Below, piece by piece: positions 1 through 11,888 of a stretch of DNA of 64,000 nucleotides (position 1 is the stretch's first letter; the number at the start of each line of letters is the position of its first letter). The DNA is taken from contig BSBK01002076.1 of NCBI GenBank assembly GCA_027943335.1, positions 1,105,001 through 1,169,000 of the forward strand. The letters run 5' to 3'. This stretch comes from Chamaecyparis obtusa. Its lineage: Eukaryota > Streptophyta > Pinopsida > Cupressales > Cupressaceae. Made by a program: the position numbers and the translations under genes. The notes beneath the pieces were generated by a model. The model saw nothing but the letters and a program-made list of their open reading frames with translations, did not search any database and was not told where the DNA came from.

Positions 1-397
1 GACCTTGATCAGTAAAATCTCAGCTTTTGAGATTTCAAGATTGAAGACAGAACCAAAGAGTGAGACATCCTTCAAAGCAATAGTTCATGGTAAGAAATCT
101 GTAAACACTTCTAGTAATTTTGATGATGATGATGAAGAGAAAAAACTAGATGATTTCATTGCTATGATTGCCAAAAGAGAAAAGAAAGGAAAAGAAAAAT
201 ATGAAGGTCAATTACCATTTAAGTTCTTTTCATGTAATAAGATCGATCACTTTGCATCTAAGTGTCCTACTAGATCTAGAAAGTTCAAAAAGGATTACAA
301 GCCTAAGTATTCTAAGGAATGATACTTTTCTAGAGATGGAGTTTAAGATGATGAATCAGGTGAAGAAGAAATTGGATTCATTGCTATTATAGAGAAA

Positions 398-1936
398 ATG
401 AATAATAAGACAAATCATAAAGATGAGAAAGAGAAACAAGAGCTAGCATTGATTTCACAACCTGACATAAGAACAAACTGGATTATAGATAGTGGTTGTT
501 CACATCACATGATAGGTGATAAAGATAGATTTGTTCATTTGGACAAATACAATGGTGGTATGGTCAGATTTGGAGACAACACTCCTAAACCAATAGTTGG
601 TAGAGGAGCCATCACCTTGGATGGAAAGAATAGTACTGATGATGTTCTTTATGTTGATGGTTTGAAACATAACCTTCTCAGTGTTGGACAGTTACTAGGA
701 AAAGGCTATCAGTTGGAGTTTAAAGATGACAAATGCATCATTAACAACAAGGATGGTGTTATGATTGCAGCAGGCTCAAAGACTAGAGGTAATGAATTCC
801 AACTCAATTCAGAAGAAAGTTGTTTTGTTGCTAAAGTTGATGACATTTGGTTGTGGCATAAAAGACTATGTCATATCAATTTTGATAACATAGTAAAGAT
901 AAGAAATGTAAAGGCAGTAAGAGATCTACCTCGCATATCAAAGCTAGTTGATACTATATGCAAGGAATGTGTAATGGGAAAGTATGTGATAAATTCATTC
1001 AGGAGTAAGCACAATTCAACAAAGAACAAGTTGGATTTGATTCATACAGACCTATGTGGTCCAACTCAAACAAGATCATACTATGGTGAAATGTATTTCA
1101 TTTTGTTTGTTGATGATTATACTAGGATGATGTGGGTTGCGTTCTTGAAATATAAGTCAGATGAATTTGAGAAATTTAAAATATTCAAAGCTAAGGTTGA
1201 GAATGAATCTGGACTAAAGATAAAATGTTTGAGATTGGATAGAGGAGGAGAATTCACCTCTGGCAGATTCTATGAGTATTGCAAAGAACATGACATAAAG
1301 AAATAGTTAAGTGCACCTAGAACCCCTCAGTAGAATGGAATTGAAGAAAGAAGGAATAGGATCATCCTTGATACAACACACACCATCATGATTGAAGGAA
1401 AAGTTGCACACACCTATTGGAGAGATGTGGTCAATACAATAGTTTACGCCATCAATAGAATTCAACTGAGGCCAGGCACTGACAAAAAACCATATGAGCT
1501 ATGGTTTGGTAATGTTCCCATAGTAAAATACTTCAGAATCTTGGGAAGCAAGTGCTACATCAAAAGGGATGAAGCAGTAGGCAAGTTTGATGCAAGAAAT
1601 GATGAAGTTATTTTTCTTGGTTACTCTACTAAAAGTAAAGCTTATAGATGTTTCAATTTAAGATTGAAAAAGATCATTGAAAGTACTAATGTTAAGATTG
1701 ATGAGAAGTTTATGGTTCAAGAAAGATATCATGATTACTCACCCATGATTGAAGAAGAACCCAGACCCTCCACTAGTGAGATAATTATTGAAGAAATGTT
1801 TGACAGTATTGATGTGTTATTTAATGACCCTGAGATAAGTGAAGAAGGTACTCCTAAGGCTGATGAATCAGCATCACCTAAAGTTCCAAAGTTTACATCT
1901 AGAAACCATTCCAAGAAAGACATCATTGGAGATTAG
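398..1936 (+). pseudogene. Protease and integrase portion of Copia-1
   Basis: Longest uninterrupted part of the Copia-1 polyprotein, broken only by TAG at 1304 and 1331. The protease would cleave the polyprotein and keeps its catalytic D-S-G (WIIDSGCSHHM). The integrase would insert cDNA and shows its zinc-binding H and C residues (around 850-1000) and the acidic triad: D in HTDLCGP, D in LDRGGEF, and E in IEERRNR just after the second stop. The C-terminal integrase region (1388-1936) has the usual PYELWFG and LGSKCYI motifs. The two stops lie in the highly conserved stretch before the last catalytic glutamate and both replace expected Gln codons. Confidence 0.9.
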
Positions 1937-2107
1937 AGTGACAAAGTATTAACAAGATCACAAGCAAAGAACTCAGCTAATAGTGAAGTGATATGTTTAC
2001 TATCTCAAATTGAACCTTTAAGTGTTGAAGATGCATGTAATGATTCAGATTGGCATGATGCTGTGAAAGAAGAACTTGATTAGATTGTTAAGAATGATAC
2101 TTGGGAA

Positions 2108-3547
2108 TTGGTCCCAAGACCTGGTGATAAGAATGTGATTGGAACAAAGTGGATATTCAGAAACAAGATGAATGAAGATGGTACAACATTAAGAAACAAA
2201 GAAAGGTTAGTATGTAAAGGGTATGCGCAAAGAGAAGGCATTGATTATTTAGACACATTTGCACCTGTGAGAAAATTAGAAGCTATTAAGTTTTTTCTAT
2301 CCTATGCTACTGTAAAAAAATTCAAAGTATATCAGGTGGATGTCAAGTCAGCATTCTTGAATGGAGATTTGAAAGAAGAAGTATACATTGAGCATTCAGA
2401 AGGATTCACCTTATCAGACATACCTGATATGGTATGCAGATTGAAGAAGGCCCTCTATGGACTTAAGCAAGCCCCTAGAGAATGGTATGAGAGACTAGAT
2501 GGATATCTATAAAAGATTGGATTCAAGAAAGGAGCAACAAATTGTAATCTATTCATTAGAGAGACATCTGAAGGTCTACTACTTGTAGCTATATTTGTGG
2601 ATGACATTATATTTGGAGGTAATGACAAACTAAGTGTAGAATTTTCCAAAGAAAAGTAGAATGAGTTTGAGATGAGTATGATTGGTCCTATCAAATACTT
2701 TTTAGGACTAAATGTGCAGCAGACAGAAAAAGGAATTTTTATTAATTAATCCAAATATGTGAAAGAAATACTAAAGAAATTCAAGATGGATGATTGCAAG
2801 CTAGTAGGAACCCCTATGATCATTGTATGAAAGCTTACAACAGAAGATGACTCACCAATAGTAGATATAAAATTGTATAAGTCTATGAATGGTTAAATCA
2901 TATATCTTATTCAGACTAGACCTGATATTTCTAATGCAGTTGGCATAGTTGGAAGATTTGTAGTAGAACCTAAGCAAAGTCACCTCATGGAAGTAAAGAG
3001 AATATTCAGATACTTGTAGGGCACTATAGATTATGGTCTACGGTATCCTAATTTAGAAAATATTGAGCTTCATGTGTACATAGATGCAGATTGGGTAGGA
3101 TGTGTAGATGATAGAAAGAGTACATCAGGTGGAGTAGTGTTTCTTGGTGAGAGACTTGTCACTTGGACAAGAAAGAAAAAAAATTGTATTTGTCAGTCAA
3201 CATCAAAAGTGGAGTATGTTGCAGAAGCCCTGAATTTCTCTACAATTGTTTGGATCAAACAGATGATAAAAGATTTTGGAATTCAGATTGATTATCCTAT
3301 TGTTATTCACTATGATAACACTAGCACTATAAATATGTCTAAGAACCATGTAATGCATGTAAAGAAAAAGTGCATTGAGATCAAGTATCACTTCCTAAGA
3401 GAGAAAGTTGCAGAGAAAGAAGTCAAGTTGGATTATGTGAGTACTAAAGATCAGTTGGTAGATATATTCAAAAAGCCCTTGCCTAAGGATACTTTTGAGT
3501 ATCTCAGGGAGAAGTTGGGAGTAGTTCCCTTCGTTGATTCTCCTTAG
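2108..3547 (+). pseudogene. Reverse transcriptase and RNase H portion of Copia-1
   Basis: RNA-dependent DNA polymerase and RNase H. The polymerase begins with GTKWIF and continues through YQVDVKSAFLNG, YGLKQAPREWYERL and the catalytic FVDD (2594-2605). The RNase H part includes DADWVGC, a degenerate STSKVEYVA, HYDNTSTINMSKN and IEIKYHFLRE. Stops at 2510, 2657, 2747, 2828, 2894 and 3017 cut it. An expected His before IEIKYHF is Cys. Apart from the stops the length and order are those of a complete copia RT-RNase H. Confidence 0.9.
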
Positions 3548-3911
3548 AAGAAAGAAGGAAAGGAATTAGTCCTCAGGGACTGATAGAAGGTTTACTACTC
3601 TACCTCAGGAGTAGTATCGGTGCTAAAAATGGATGGCACCCTTTTCCATTGATTTCAAAGGGGGAGTAATAGACAAAGTCATGAAAACAAAAGTAAAAAG
3701 GAGGAGTAATATACTAAGGGGGAGCAACATTCAGTTATGACAATAGTTTAGTTGAGGAAATGGAGAATATTGGAAAATATTACAGCAGATGGAGGATTCA
3801 TCTTTGGGGGAGTTTTGAAGAGGAAATGGAGAATTTTATAAGAGAAATTTTCGTTTGGGTTGGTGGTGGTTTTTCATTCCACATGTTTCCATCAATGTCA
3901 AAGGGCGAGAT
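3548..3911 (+). other. 3' untranslated region with several polypurine tracts
   Basis: No coding potential. Purine runs of the GGGGGAG type occur at about 3657-3666, 3717-3724 and 3815-3822. The LTR-adjacent tract is AAAGGGCGAGAT (3900-3911), the plant copia PPT with one G changed to C. The PPT primes plus-strand synthesis in this class of element, so the tract next to the LTR is the functional position by location. Confidence 0.75.
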
Positions 3912-5213
3912 TGTTGGAGATTTTCCAACAGACTAGTACTCACTGTATGTTTGTCATTGATGACAACATATGGAAAGTAGCATGCATGGAAGTCTTATGT
4001 AGTAAGATTTCAATATATGAATCATGGACATGATATCATCATGATATCATGGGTGTAGAGGTTAACTATTAGTATGGACAATTATATAGCAGCATGTGTT
4101 AGTAGTGTTCCTGACAGAGTAACATACAATTTTCTATGTATGGTTGTTCGTACAGTTATCATGGAGCCTTGTGCACTTGGATATATGTTGAAGACATGTT
4201 AGTGATGTTTCATTCATGGATGCATAGTATGTTAATGTGTAGAAGTCAAGTTATGCAATCACTATTCGCTAGCAGCAGTTTCCTGTATTTGTTCATAAGA
4301 GCCGACATAGATTATATTGGTTCTGGAGTTGCGCCTATCTTGTGGGTATGAGCCCTTGGATTTAAGCTTAGAGGAGAGTTATTTATGTTTAGTTAAGAGT
4401 GCATGAAGTAATTCAGCTTGAGATGAAAGATCCAGTTATTTTGGTAGAGCTGACAATGTGTAGCATGTGTCAACAATTATCTTATTAGACAGGTCCCAAA
4501 ATGTGTTGCGTGCATAGTAGAGCTGAAAAAATGTTTATCAAAGTTTTTTATGGTTTCTCTATTATGATTTCAAGGTGGTTCTAACATGCTGACTTGATTA
4601 TATCATTTAGAGGAAAGATATTTATAAACAATCATTTGTGATTGTTTAGGTGTGGTTCATAGTTGATCAAGTAGAGCAGAGCAGAGTGTACAAAGTGTTG
4701 AGCCATTAGAAGAAGGTCTATGTGACCAAGTAAAGTATTTTTGCTATACATTGGAACTGATCTAGATAGTATGTCAAAGCGGAGTTCACCAAGATCTAGA
4801 TATAGTGTGTATCTATTAAACAAAAGGTTGTAGCCTTCACCCCTTCGAGAAGTGAGCTCTCAGACAGTGCATCCTCTCTCCTAATAGGGAAAATTGTAAA
4901 AGACTCCTAACAGGGTCTGACCCTTGACTAGGTCTAGTGTACTAAATATAATGTAAAGTAACTCCTAATAGGGTTAAGGATCTTCTAACAAGGATCATAA
5001 TGCACTAGTAGATAGTATTAGTGGGTGTCAATTCCCACCGGGGTTTTCACCTATTTGGGTTTCCTCGTAACCAAAATATTGGTGTTGTGTTCATCTATTC
5101 TTTCATCATGTTTATGCTTTATGCTTAAGTATACCTAATTGGATAAAGCATTGAATCTTGTAGATAACCGATTCACCCCCCGTCTCGGTTATCTCTTGGG
5201 ACATTTCCTAACA
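3912..5213 (+). repeat. 3' LTR of Copia-1
   Basis: Begins TGTTGGAGATTTTCCAACA directly after the PPT and ends TTTCCTAACA, giving the TG...CA ends and short inverted terminal match of LTRs; about 1,302 bp. Inside are a TATA-like box (4622-4628), the repeated CTCCTAACAGGG-type motif (4877-4993), the CCCACCGGGGTTTT block near 5035, and the C-run with GATTCACCCCCC shortly before the end (5169-5180). All three blocks recur in the other copia-type LTRs of this window. The partner 5' LTR is not in view, so the boundaries rest on PPT position and end motifs. Confidence 0.85.
4622..4628 (+). promoter_or_regulatory. Candidate TATA box in Copia-1 LTR
   Basis: TTATAAA followed by CAATC. The same TATAAACAAT context occurs at the candidate TATA box of element D (55496-55503). 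It lies about 710 bp into the LTR, upstream of the CTAACAGGG repeats that would be in the transcribed part. Assigned by motif and position only. Confidence 0.45.
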
Positions 5214-6060
5214 AGACCGTATATAGCTATGTTTGTGGGAAGGATGGATCCAGAGGAATGTATGGATTAGGTAGAAGCCCTAGAAAATCACTTTGAATGT
5301 GATGATATTCCTACACACCATAAAATTGAGATTGCAAATTAAAAAAATGAAGGGTCATGCATTGAGTTGGTAGAATTTCTTACAAAATGAGAGAGTGGAA
5401 AAGGAAAAGGAACCAATATCATCTTGGAAGAAGATGCTTAGAGAGATTAAGACATAATTTGTCCCAGAATATTATGAGGCAACCTTACATAAGAAGTTAC
5501 AAAATTAGAAGCAAAGAGATCTTTATGTAGTCTCCTATACTAATGAATTTCAAGAGATCACCATGAAGGCCAAGGTCCCTGAGAATGAAAAGAAAAATCT
5601 TGCCAAATATTTGAATGGAGTTAAGTTCAGTATCCAAGATGATCTAATTTTTTTTAATCCTTAATCTATGCATCAATGTGACCAAATGAAAATGAAGATT
5701 GAAGAGAAGAAAACACAGAAAGGGGAGAAGAATAAGAGAGGGAGAGGAAAAAAGTTTAGAGGAAGAGGAAGGTTTCAAGGAAGGAGATCGTCATCATCAA
5801 GGGCACAAGGAGAATCAAGCCATCAAGAACCTGAAATGTATCAAAATCAAAGGAATAGTTTTAGAGGAGGTAGATGAGGCAATAGGGAAAGATCTAGAGG
5901 AAAAAACACTCATGTATTTACTGGAATGTGTTTCTCCTGCAACCAAGTTTTTCACCAATCCTTTAGGTGTCTAAGCAAGGCCATTACAAGTTCTAGTACA
6001 CCAGGAGGAGATAGGAGGGTCAAAATCACTCAAGATGAGGATTGTCAGAGCATGAATTCA
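5214..6060 (+). pseudogene. Gypsy-1 gag fragment with zinc knuckle
   Basis: Capsid-nucleocapsid region. The reading starts inside gag (MFVGRMDPEECMD, then VEALENHFECDDIP) immediately after the Copia-1 LTR and continues through a typical gag helix region, a basic RGRGKKFRGRGRF stretch near 5735-5785, and a complete CCHC knuckle near 5927-5968 (CFSCNQVFHQSFRC). Stops and at least one shift break it; the basic region and the knuckle are in different frames. Confidence 0.8.
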
Positions 6061-6124
6061 TAACATACAACTACCTCTAGGCCTACAGATCTTGAGCAAG
6101 GATAATGTATAATCTTCAAAAAAA

Positions 6125-6811
6125 AAACTCTTGAAGGTTCCAACTCATGAGGATCCCCCACAAAAGAAGAGTTTATTTAGGACTCATTGCAAGGTAAATG
6201 GTGGAGTTTGTAAAGTTATTGTTGATTATGGTTCTATAGAAAATTTGGTTTCTAATGAAATGGTAAGTAAACCTGGTTTAAAGAAAATACCACATCCAAA
6301 TCCTTATAAGGTGTCTTGGCTCAATAAATCTCAACAAACCCTCGTAGATGATTAATTTTGGGTAGAATTCCAAGTAGGGGAGTGCAAAGAAAAAGTTTTA
6401 TGTGAAGTTGTGAATATTGATGTATTCTATCTCCTTTTAGGTAGGCCCTTGGAGTATGATGTTGATGCTCAACATGGGGGGAAGAATAATGTCTACACCT
6501 TGACCAAGAATGGAATAAGTTACCCAATGAATCATCTCCCTGATACTAATAAAGATAGGATCTTGACAAACAGTGTGATGTTAGTAGGAGAGAAGAAGTT
6601 CTTACAAGTCTTCAAGGAGAAAGATACAACTTATTTTTCCATCATAGTCAAGCCAAAAACAAAGACTAAGGAGATGCCAATAGGTCAAGAACCTACAATA
6701 AGTGTTGGACCAAAGGAGTTACATGATTTTTTGAATAAGTCTAAGGGGATAGTTGCAGATAATAGTATAGATACTTTTCCACCAAAGAGAAACATTAGTC
6801 ACTGCATATAG
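6125..6811 (+). pseudogene. Gypsy-1 protease region
   Basis: Retropepsin-like region: VIVDYGSIENLVSNEMV near 6208-6260 has the position of the catalytic D-S-G, but the Ser is Tyr (D-Y-G), so activity would be doubtful even without the stop. LLLGRPLEYDVDAQHGG (about 6431-6480) is the conserved C-terminal protease motif. A stop at 6353 (TAA, expected Gln or Glu) and a shift separate the two halves. The spacer leading to RT ends with PPKRNISHCI. Confidence 0.8.
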
Positions 6812-8225
6812 CTCATCCATCATTCTACAATACCCAATAAGGCTACCTATAAAGTGACTCCTAAACAAAATGCAGAGGTTGCAAGATAGATTCAAGGATT
6901 ATTGGAGAAAAGACTTTATTAGGATGAGCATAAGCCCTTGTATTGTTCTAGCAGTCCTAGCCCATAAAAAGGAGGGTAAATGGAAGTTATGTACTGAATC
7001 TAGAGAGAACAATAAGATAATAATAAGATATAGGTTTCCTATGCCAAGGATAGAATATCTCATGGACTGTCTAGGAGGGGCAAGATACTACTCCAAAATT
7101 GACTTGAAGAGTGGATACCACTAGATTAGGATCCATGAAAGGGATGAGTGGAATACAAATTTCAAAACCAATGAAGGATTTTTTGAACGGGTTGTGATGC
7201 CTTTTGGCCTTTCAAATGCTCCTAGCACCTTTATGAGGTTAATGAATGAAATCCTTAAGTATTTCATCAATCACTTTATTGTTGTTTATTTAGATGACAT
7301 TTAATTCTTCAGCAAGGATAAGGATGAGAATTTGATGCATCTTGAGATGGTATTGAAAAGGTTAGATGAGGAGCAGTTAAGGATCAACTTGGACAAGTGT
7401 GTTTTTTTTGTAGGAAGAGCTTATATTTATTGGCTTTTTCATCTCCAAGGGAAACTTAAAAATGGACCCGTCAAAGGTGGAAGCCATATTGGATTGGCCT
7501 ACTCCTAAAACTTCTAGTGAGGTAAAGAGTTTTCATGGCCTTGGTAGTTTTTATAGAAAGTTTGTACAAAGAATTTTTGTGGGGTAAGTGCACCAATGAT
7601 AGATACTATCAAAGGAGGAAGAAAATGTCATTTATTTAGACTAATGTTGCAAATAAGTCATTTGAATATTTGAAAACAAGGGTTACTCAACAACCTATCC
7701 TAGTGCTTCCTTATTTTCACAAAGTCTTCACCATTGAATGTGATGTAGTAAGAGGGCCATTGGGGGTGTTCTCAGTCAAGAAGGGAGACCTATAGCATTT
7801 TTCAGTGAAAAAATTAATGAGGCAAAGTATAAGTACTGTAATTATGACTTGGAGATGTATTCTATGGTTAAATCCCTTAGGAAGTGGATGCATTACTTGT
7901 TGCCCAAGGAATTTATTGTTTATACTCACAATCATGCTTTGAGTTTTCTAAATAGGCAAGATAAACTAAACCATAGGAACCTCAAATAGATGGAGTACTT
8001 GCAAGCATTCACCTTTACTATAAAAAATAAGAAGGGTGTGGCTAACAAGGTAGCTGATGCCTTGAGCAAGAGGAATCTGGCTATACAGAAGGTCCAATTG
8101 GAAAGTGTGGGCATATCTGTGTTAAAAGACATGTATCCCAATGATGGAGGCTTCAAAGAAGATTATAAGGCTTTTTTGGAACTAGGAGATAAGTATCATA
8201 TTGAATTTGTAGAATACATTATTTA
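6812..8225 (+). pseudogene. Gypsy-1 reverse transcriptase and RNase H
   Basis: RT motifs are present in order: [49 protein letters not shown], and the catalytic YLDD at 7287-7298, followed directly by a TAA stop. RNase H follows, with VKKLMRQSI-type sequence in a shifted frame and the tail ADALSKRNLAIQ near 8055-8090. At least two frame changes (around 7410-7450 and 7740) and several TAG/TAA codons mark it as long dead. Confidence 0.85.
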
Positions 8226-9550
8226 GGAAGGCATTTTGTTTAAGGGTAGCCAGCTTTGTATCCCTAATTGCTCCATGAAGGAGAACATTATAAGAGAAAA
8301 AAAAGTGGATGTTTATCAAGACACTTTGGTATTCAAAAGACACTTGAATTGGTTGGTAGATTTAATTTCTATCCCAAGATGGAATCTGATGTTAGGAGAT
8401 TTGTAGAATTTTGCTTGATTTGTCAAAAAGAAAAAGGAACAAGCTCTAATGTAGGCTTGTATACACCATTGCCAATCCCTCTAAACCTCAGGACTCAGTG
8501 AACATTGACTTTATTTTGGGTCTTCCAAGGACTAAATGAGGCTATGATAGTGTTTATGTGGTTATGGACAAGTTCTCCAAGATGGAACACTTTTTGCCTT
8601 GTTAAACTGCACATGATTCTTCAAGCATTACAAGGTTATTCTTCAAACAAATTGTGAGACTCCATGGTTTACCTCTCACCATTGTTTCAGATAGAGATCC
8701 AAAGTTTTTGGGCCATTTCTAGTGCACCTTATGGAAGATACTTGGAATGAATTTGGACATGTCATCTACTTATCATCCTTAGCCAGATGGGCAGAAAAAA
8801 TTCATCAATAGGTCCCTGGTTAATCTATTAAGATGTCTAACTAAGGAGTATGGAGTAGCATAGGATTCTATTCTTCCTCAAGCATAATTCTCCTATAATG
8901 ATTCTACCAATAGGAGTTTAGGACTTAGTCCTTTTCAAATTGTGTATGGTTCTCATCCTAGGGGTGTGTTTGAGTTAAGAGATGTTCAAAACATTGGTCA
9001 GAAGAGTGCCCAAGCTAATGAATTTGTAGAAGTCATGAGGGATATCGATCACCAAGTCAGGGAGAAGCTACAAGATACCTCAATGAAGTACAAACAAGCA
9101 ATAGATGTCAAGAAGAGGGATGTTCATTTCAAGGTAGGAGACATGGTCATGGGTCACCTCAAGAAGGAAAGACTACCTAAGGAGAAGTATACCAAGGTCA
9201 TGATGAAGAAGATTTCTCCTTTCAAAATCTTTTAAAAATAAATATGGCAACAATGCATATAGAATTGAATTTTCTTCTAACATTGGCTTATCACCTATTT
9301 TCAATTTGGCTAACCTATATGCATATAAGGGTCTTGTTATTGATTTTTGTGTTGCAAGTGATCAAGGTATTCAATAGGGAAAGGAGATACCAAACCTACC
9401 TATTGTTGTTTTTTTCCCATAGCCTCCTTTCCTAGATGGGAACTTGGGAACCAAGTTGTGGGAATGAGAACTTGGAGCACAAAATCAACATCGTTAGTAG
9501 AAAAGAGATGAATGAAGTCCAACAAAATAAGGTACAAATACCTCCTTCAC
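8226..9550 (+). pseudogene. Gypsy-1 integrase
   Basis: Integrase of Ty3 type. The zinc-binding part (RHFGIQKT ... FCLICQKEKG) lies at 8315-8440. The core follows with the acidic residue in the NIDFILGLPRT stretch and [11 protein letters not shown] near 8690. The third catalytic residue, Glu in the GQTE-type motif, is Lys here (GQKKFINRSL, about 8790). The C-terminal part ends near GLSPIFNLANLYAYKG (9280-9330). No chromodomain could be recognised after it. Several TAG codons replace expected Gln or Trp. Confidence 0.82.
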
Positions 9551-11888
9551 TTTGATCTCCACATCACTTAGGTGGGTATTGCCTCATCTGCACACACATG
9601 ACTTCTTTTGACAACCAAAAGATTGCAGATACATAACCGCAGAATAGATTTCAAACCCTTTTGGGTAAATTGTACCTCAGTGACTTTTGACCATATCTTG
9701 TACAATATCCCACTTGCATAGAGTAAGTTTGAAAACTAGAAAATACTTCTAACTCCTCCTATCAACATGAAAGGGAAAATAGTTTCATTTATATTTTGGA
9801 TGAGTGGGTCCCTGAAATACCCCAAATATCTCATAGTCCAGTGTCTTATCTAATGGGAAATAGAGTCAAATAAAATACTGTGACATAGATTTATGAATAA
9901 AGGAGACAAAACTATCTAATATGTTAATGCATTACATCAATCATACAACATTGATAAAATTCTACTTAAGAATCCACCTATGTATTCAGATTTGCAATTA
10001 CCTATTCAAAGAATTTAACCCTCCCCTTAGAAGAGAACCTGAAATAGACAATACATTAATCAACATCCACTGAAAGACAAGTTTGACATATCCTTGATAT
10101 CCCAACTCATACACATTTGAATACAAATCCTAAATCCCAATTATTTCCTTGAAATAACTCTATTGCGAACTTACAACATAAGAGACCAAAACACCCTAAA
10201 TTCTTTAACCCATGTGATTTAGGAAGCAAAATGGAGACAACTTGATAACGGTATGAAAATGTTGAAATCCCATTCATAAGATAAACTATTACAAATCTTA
10301 TTCTTCTCTGAAACTAGAAAGGAAAAAAGAACACTTTATATGAAGAAAAGAGGGAAATATTTATAGAAGGAACCACACTTGGAACCTACTCTGAGAATGA
10401 TAGAGAAACTGGAACCCCTTTTCCCAGTCTTGGAAACCTTTTTATATAATAGGGTTGCGACAAGCTATAGAACATGGGAAAAGCTAGGGAAAAATTAGGT
10501 CTTACAACCACTTCAACCACCAAACACAATAATAAATAAAAGAAGACAAGAAATCTTGAAAACCCAAGAAGGATCAGATCAAATTTGATTTACAATGTTT
10601 AGGATTTAGCATCATAGGAAAAATATAATTACAAATTAAAAGCTTCTTGTTGTAGACAAAAAATTCAATGTCATAGCTAACCTAGAAAACTTGCATGTAC
10701 TAGGGCATGGAGATTGTTGAAAATCATCATACCCTAGCCACCCTTCTCAAATTATAGTCCTCTGTATTAAACTGGCATGGCACATAGGAAACAAATCATA
10801 TTACAATGGCTACCTTAACATCTTGCTCATAAATTTTCACCTGCAACTATCCATGAAACAAAACAAATCTTATATGATTTAGCAATTCTATGTCACAGAC
10901 TCCATCCTCTAGAGAAAACCATTAAACAATTCCAAAATAGTCGCAATAGTTAATCTTGAAGTTTAAAATGTGGTCCTTGATCCTCATAATTCTCGACACA
11001 TCATGTAGCTCTCATTAATCAGTAGAATAGTCAACTAGGCCTTAAAAACAACCGGCCATATCATCATCCTCGACAACCAATTAGGAGTGAGAAAATCAGA
11101 AAGACCCAACACTGAGGACCCACCTTTTCATTGGTCTTTCATTTGACAAAGATTGGATAGTTGTCACAATCTTGTCATCATTATCTTTTGAGCATTTTCC
11201 AATTGTGGTATTACGCCAACCGTCGGATCTGACCGCACTTTACTCTAACTCCAACCTCTGACCCCACTGACATCATCGAGGACATGCATCAAATAGGTGT
11301 GAACCCACATTGAGTAAAACCTTTGCAACTTCTGATAAAGGCATCACACCCATCGTCGATCTAAACCAATCTCTCTATCTATATTAAATGACATCTCTTG
11401 GCCCTACTACAACTGTCTTCTCATCTCTAAATCTGATCAGATGACTATTGCGATCTCACACTCATCATCAATTGAGCAATTTTCTTTTGAGGCATTAAGA
11501 CCACTGTCAATTCTCCTTGATCTACAATGTCTTTAGCTCTAACCATGACAAGTCTTTTAACCTTTCACCTTCTGGGGATCACATGACAATAGGAAAATCT
11601 CACAATCTACAAAGGTTTTCCTTAACTACGGTTTCGTTACGAGAATGAGAAAATAACACATATCTCATGATCACTGGATGTTTATCTTGAACCTGGTTAG
11701 TTCTTGAGATCCAGCGACAACCCTTGATCTTGTCTTCATCTATAGAGATTGTGTGTGTGAATTTTGTACCTAGCTGTAGACACAACACTTCAGTAAAACA
11801 TTAGAGGTTAGCAGAAATCAAAATCTTGCAAATAAATGAAACTATGCTAACCAGGCAATTTACTACCTTCTAGTAGGTGAGAGTATGA
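9551..11888. other. Unclassified noncoding stretch, probably old repeat
   Basis: No convincing coding region. On the plus strand GGGCATGGAGAT followed by TGTTGAAAATC (10704-10725) looks like a PPT joined to an LTR start. On the minus strand TATAAATA occurs at 10358-10365. Neither could be matched to a second copy in the window. The stretch may contain the missing 3' LTR of Gypsy-1 or the sequence into which H inserted. Confidence 0.4.

Larger units (their letters stand above)
2..3547 (+). pseudogene. Copia gag-pol polyprotein, stop-riddled but unshifted
   Basis: A polyprotein that would package and copy the element. Read in one frame from base 2: the C-terminal part of gag with a zinc knuckle (about 223-267, first Cys replaced by Phe); aspartic protease with intact D-S-G at 488-496; the GAG-pre-integrase zinc motif (WHKRLCH, then CKEC); integrase core with HTDLCGP, LDRGGEF and the ERRNR glutamate; reverse transcriptase with VDVKSAFLNG and FVDD at 2594-2605; and RNase H (DADWVGCVDDRKSTSGG) ending VDSP and TAG at 3545. 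Internal stops fall at 320, 344, 1304, 1331, 1934, 2081, 2510, 2657, 2747, 2828, 2894 and 3017. At least seven of them are where copia relatives have Gln. I see no indels. The start of gag is outside the window. Confidence 0.93.
1..5213 (+). mobile_element. Copia-1: Ty1/copia LTR retrotransposon, 5' part outside window
   Basis: The order gag knuckle - protease - integrase - reverse transcriptase - RNase H is diagnostic of Ty1/copia. It is followed by an untranslated stretch, a polypurine tract and a 3' LTR starting TGTTGG and ending CTAACA. The 5' LTR, PBS and start of gag lie left of the window. To the right, the gag of a gypsy element begins at once, so Copia-1 inserted there. The expected 5-bp target duplication would be AGACC (5214-5218), but its partner is out of view. 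The coding part stays in one frame for about 1,180 codons with 12 internal stops, so this copy is dead. Confidence 0.95.
5214..9550 (+). mobile_element. Gypsy-1: decayed Ty3/gypsy element, host of Copia-1
   Basis: Gag, protease, reverse transcriptase, RNase H and then integrase appear in order on the plus strand. RT before integrase is the Ty3/gypsy arrangement, and the protein resembles plant chromovirus-like elements. The left end was displaced by Copia-1, so the gag start, PBS and 5' LTR lie outside. The frame shifts several times and stops are frequent. I could not identify a 3' LTR with confidence. It is more decayed than Copia-1, as expected for the older host. Confidence 0.88.

Noticed and set aside
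10704..10725. PPT-LTR junction on the plus strand (GGCATGGAGAT followed by TGTTGAAAATC)
   Set aside because: No second LTR copy or end could be found in the window; mentioned only as a possibility.
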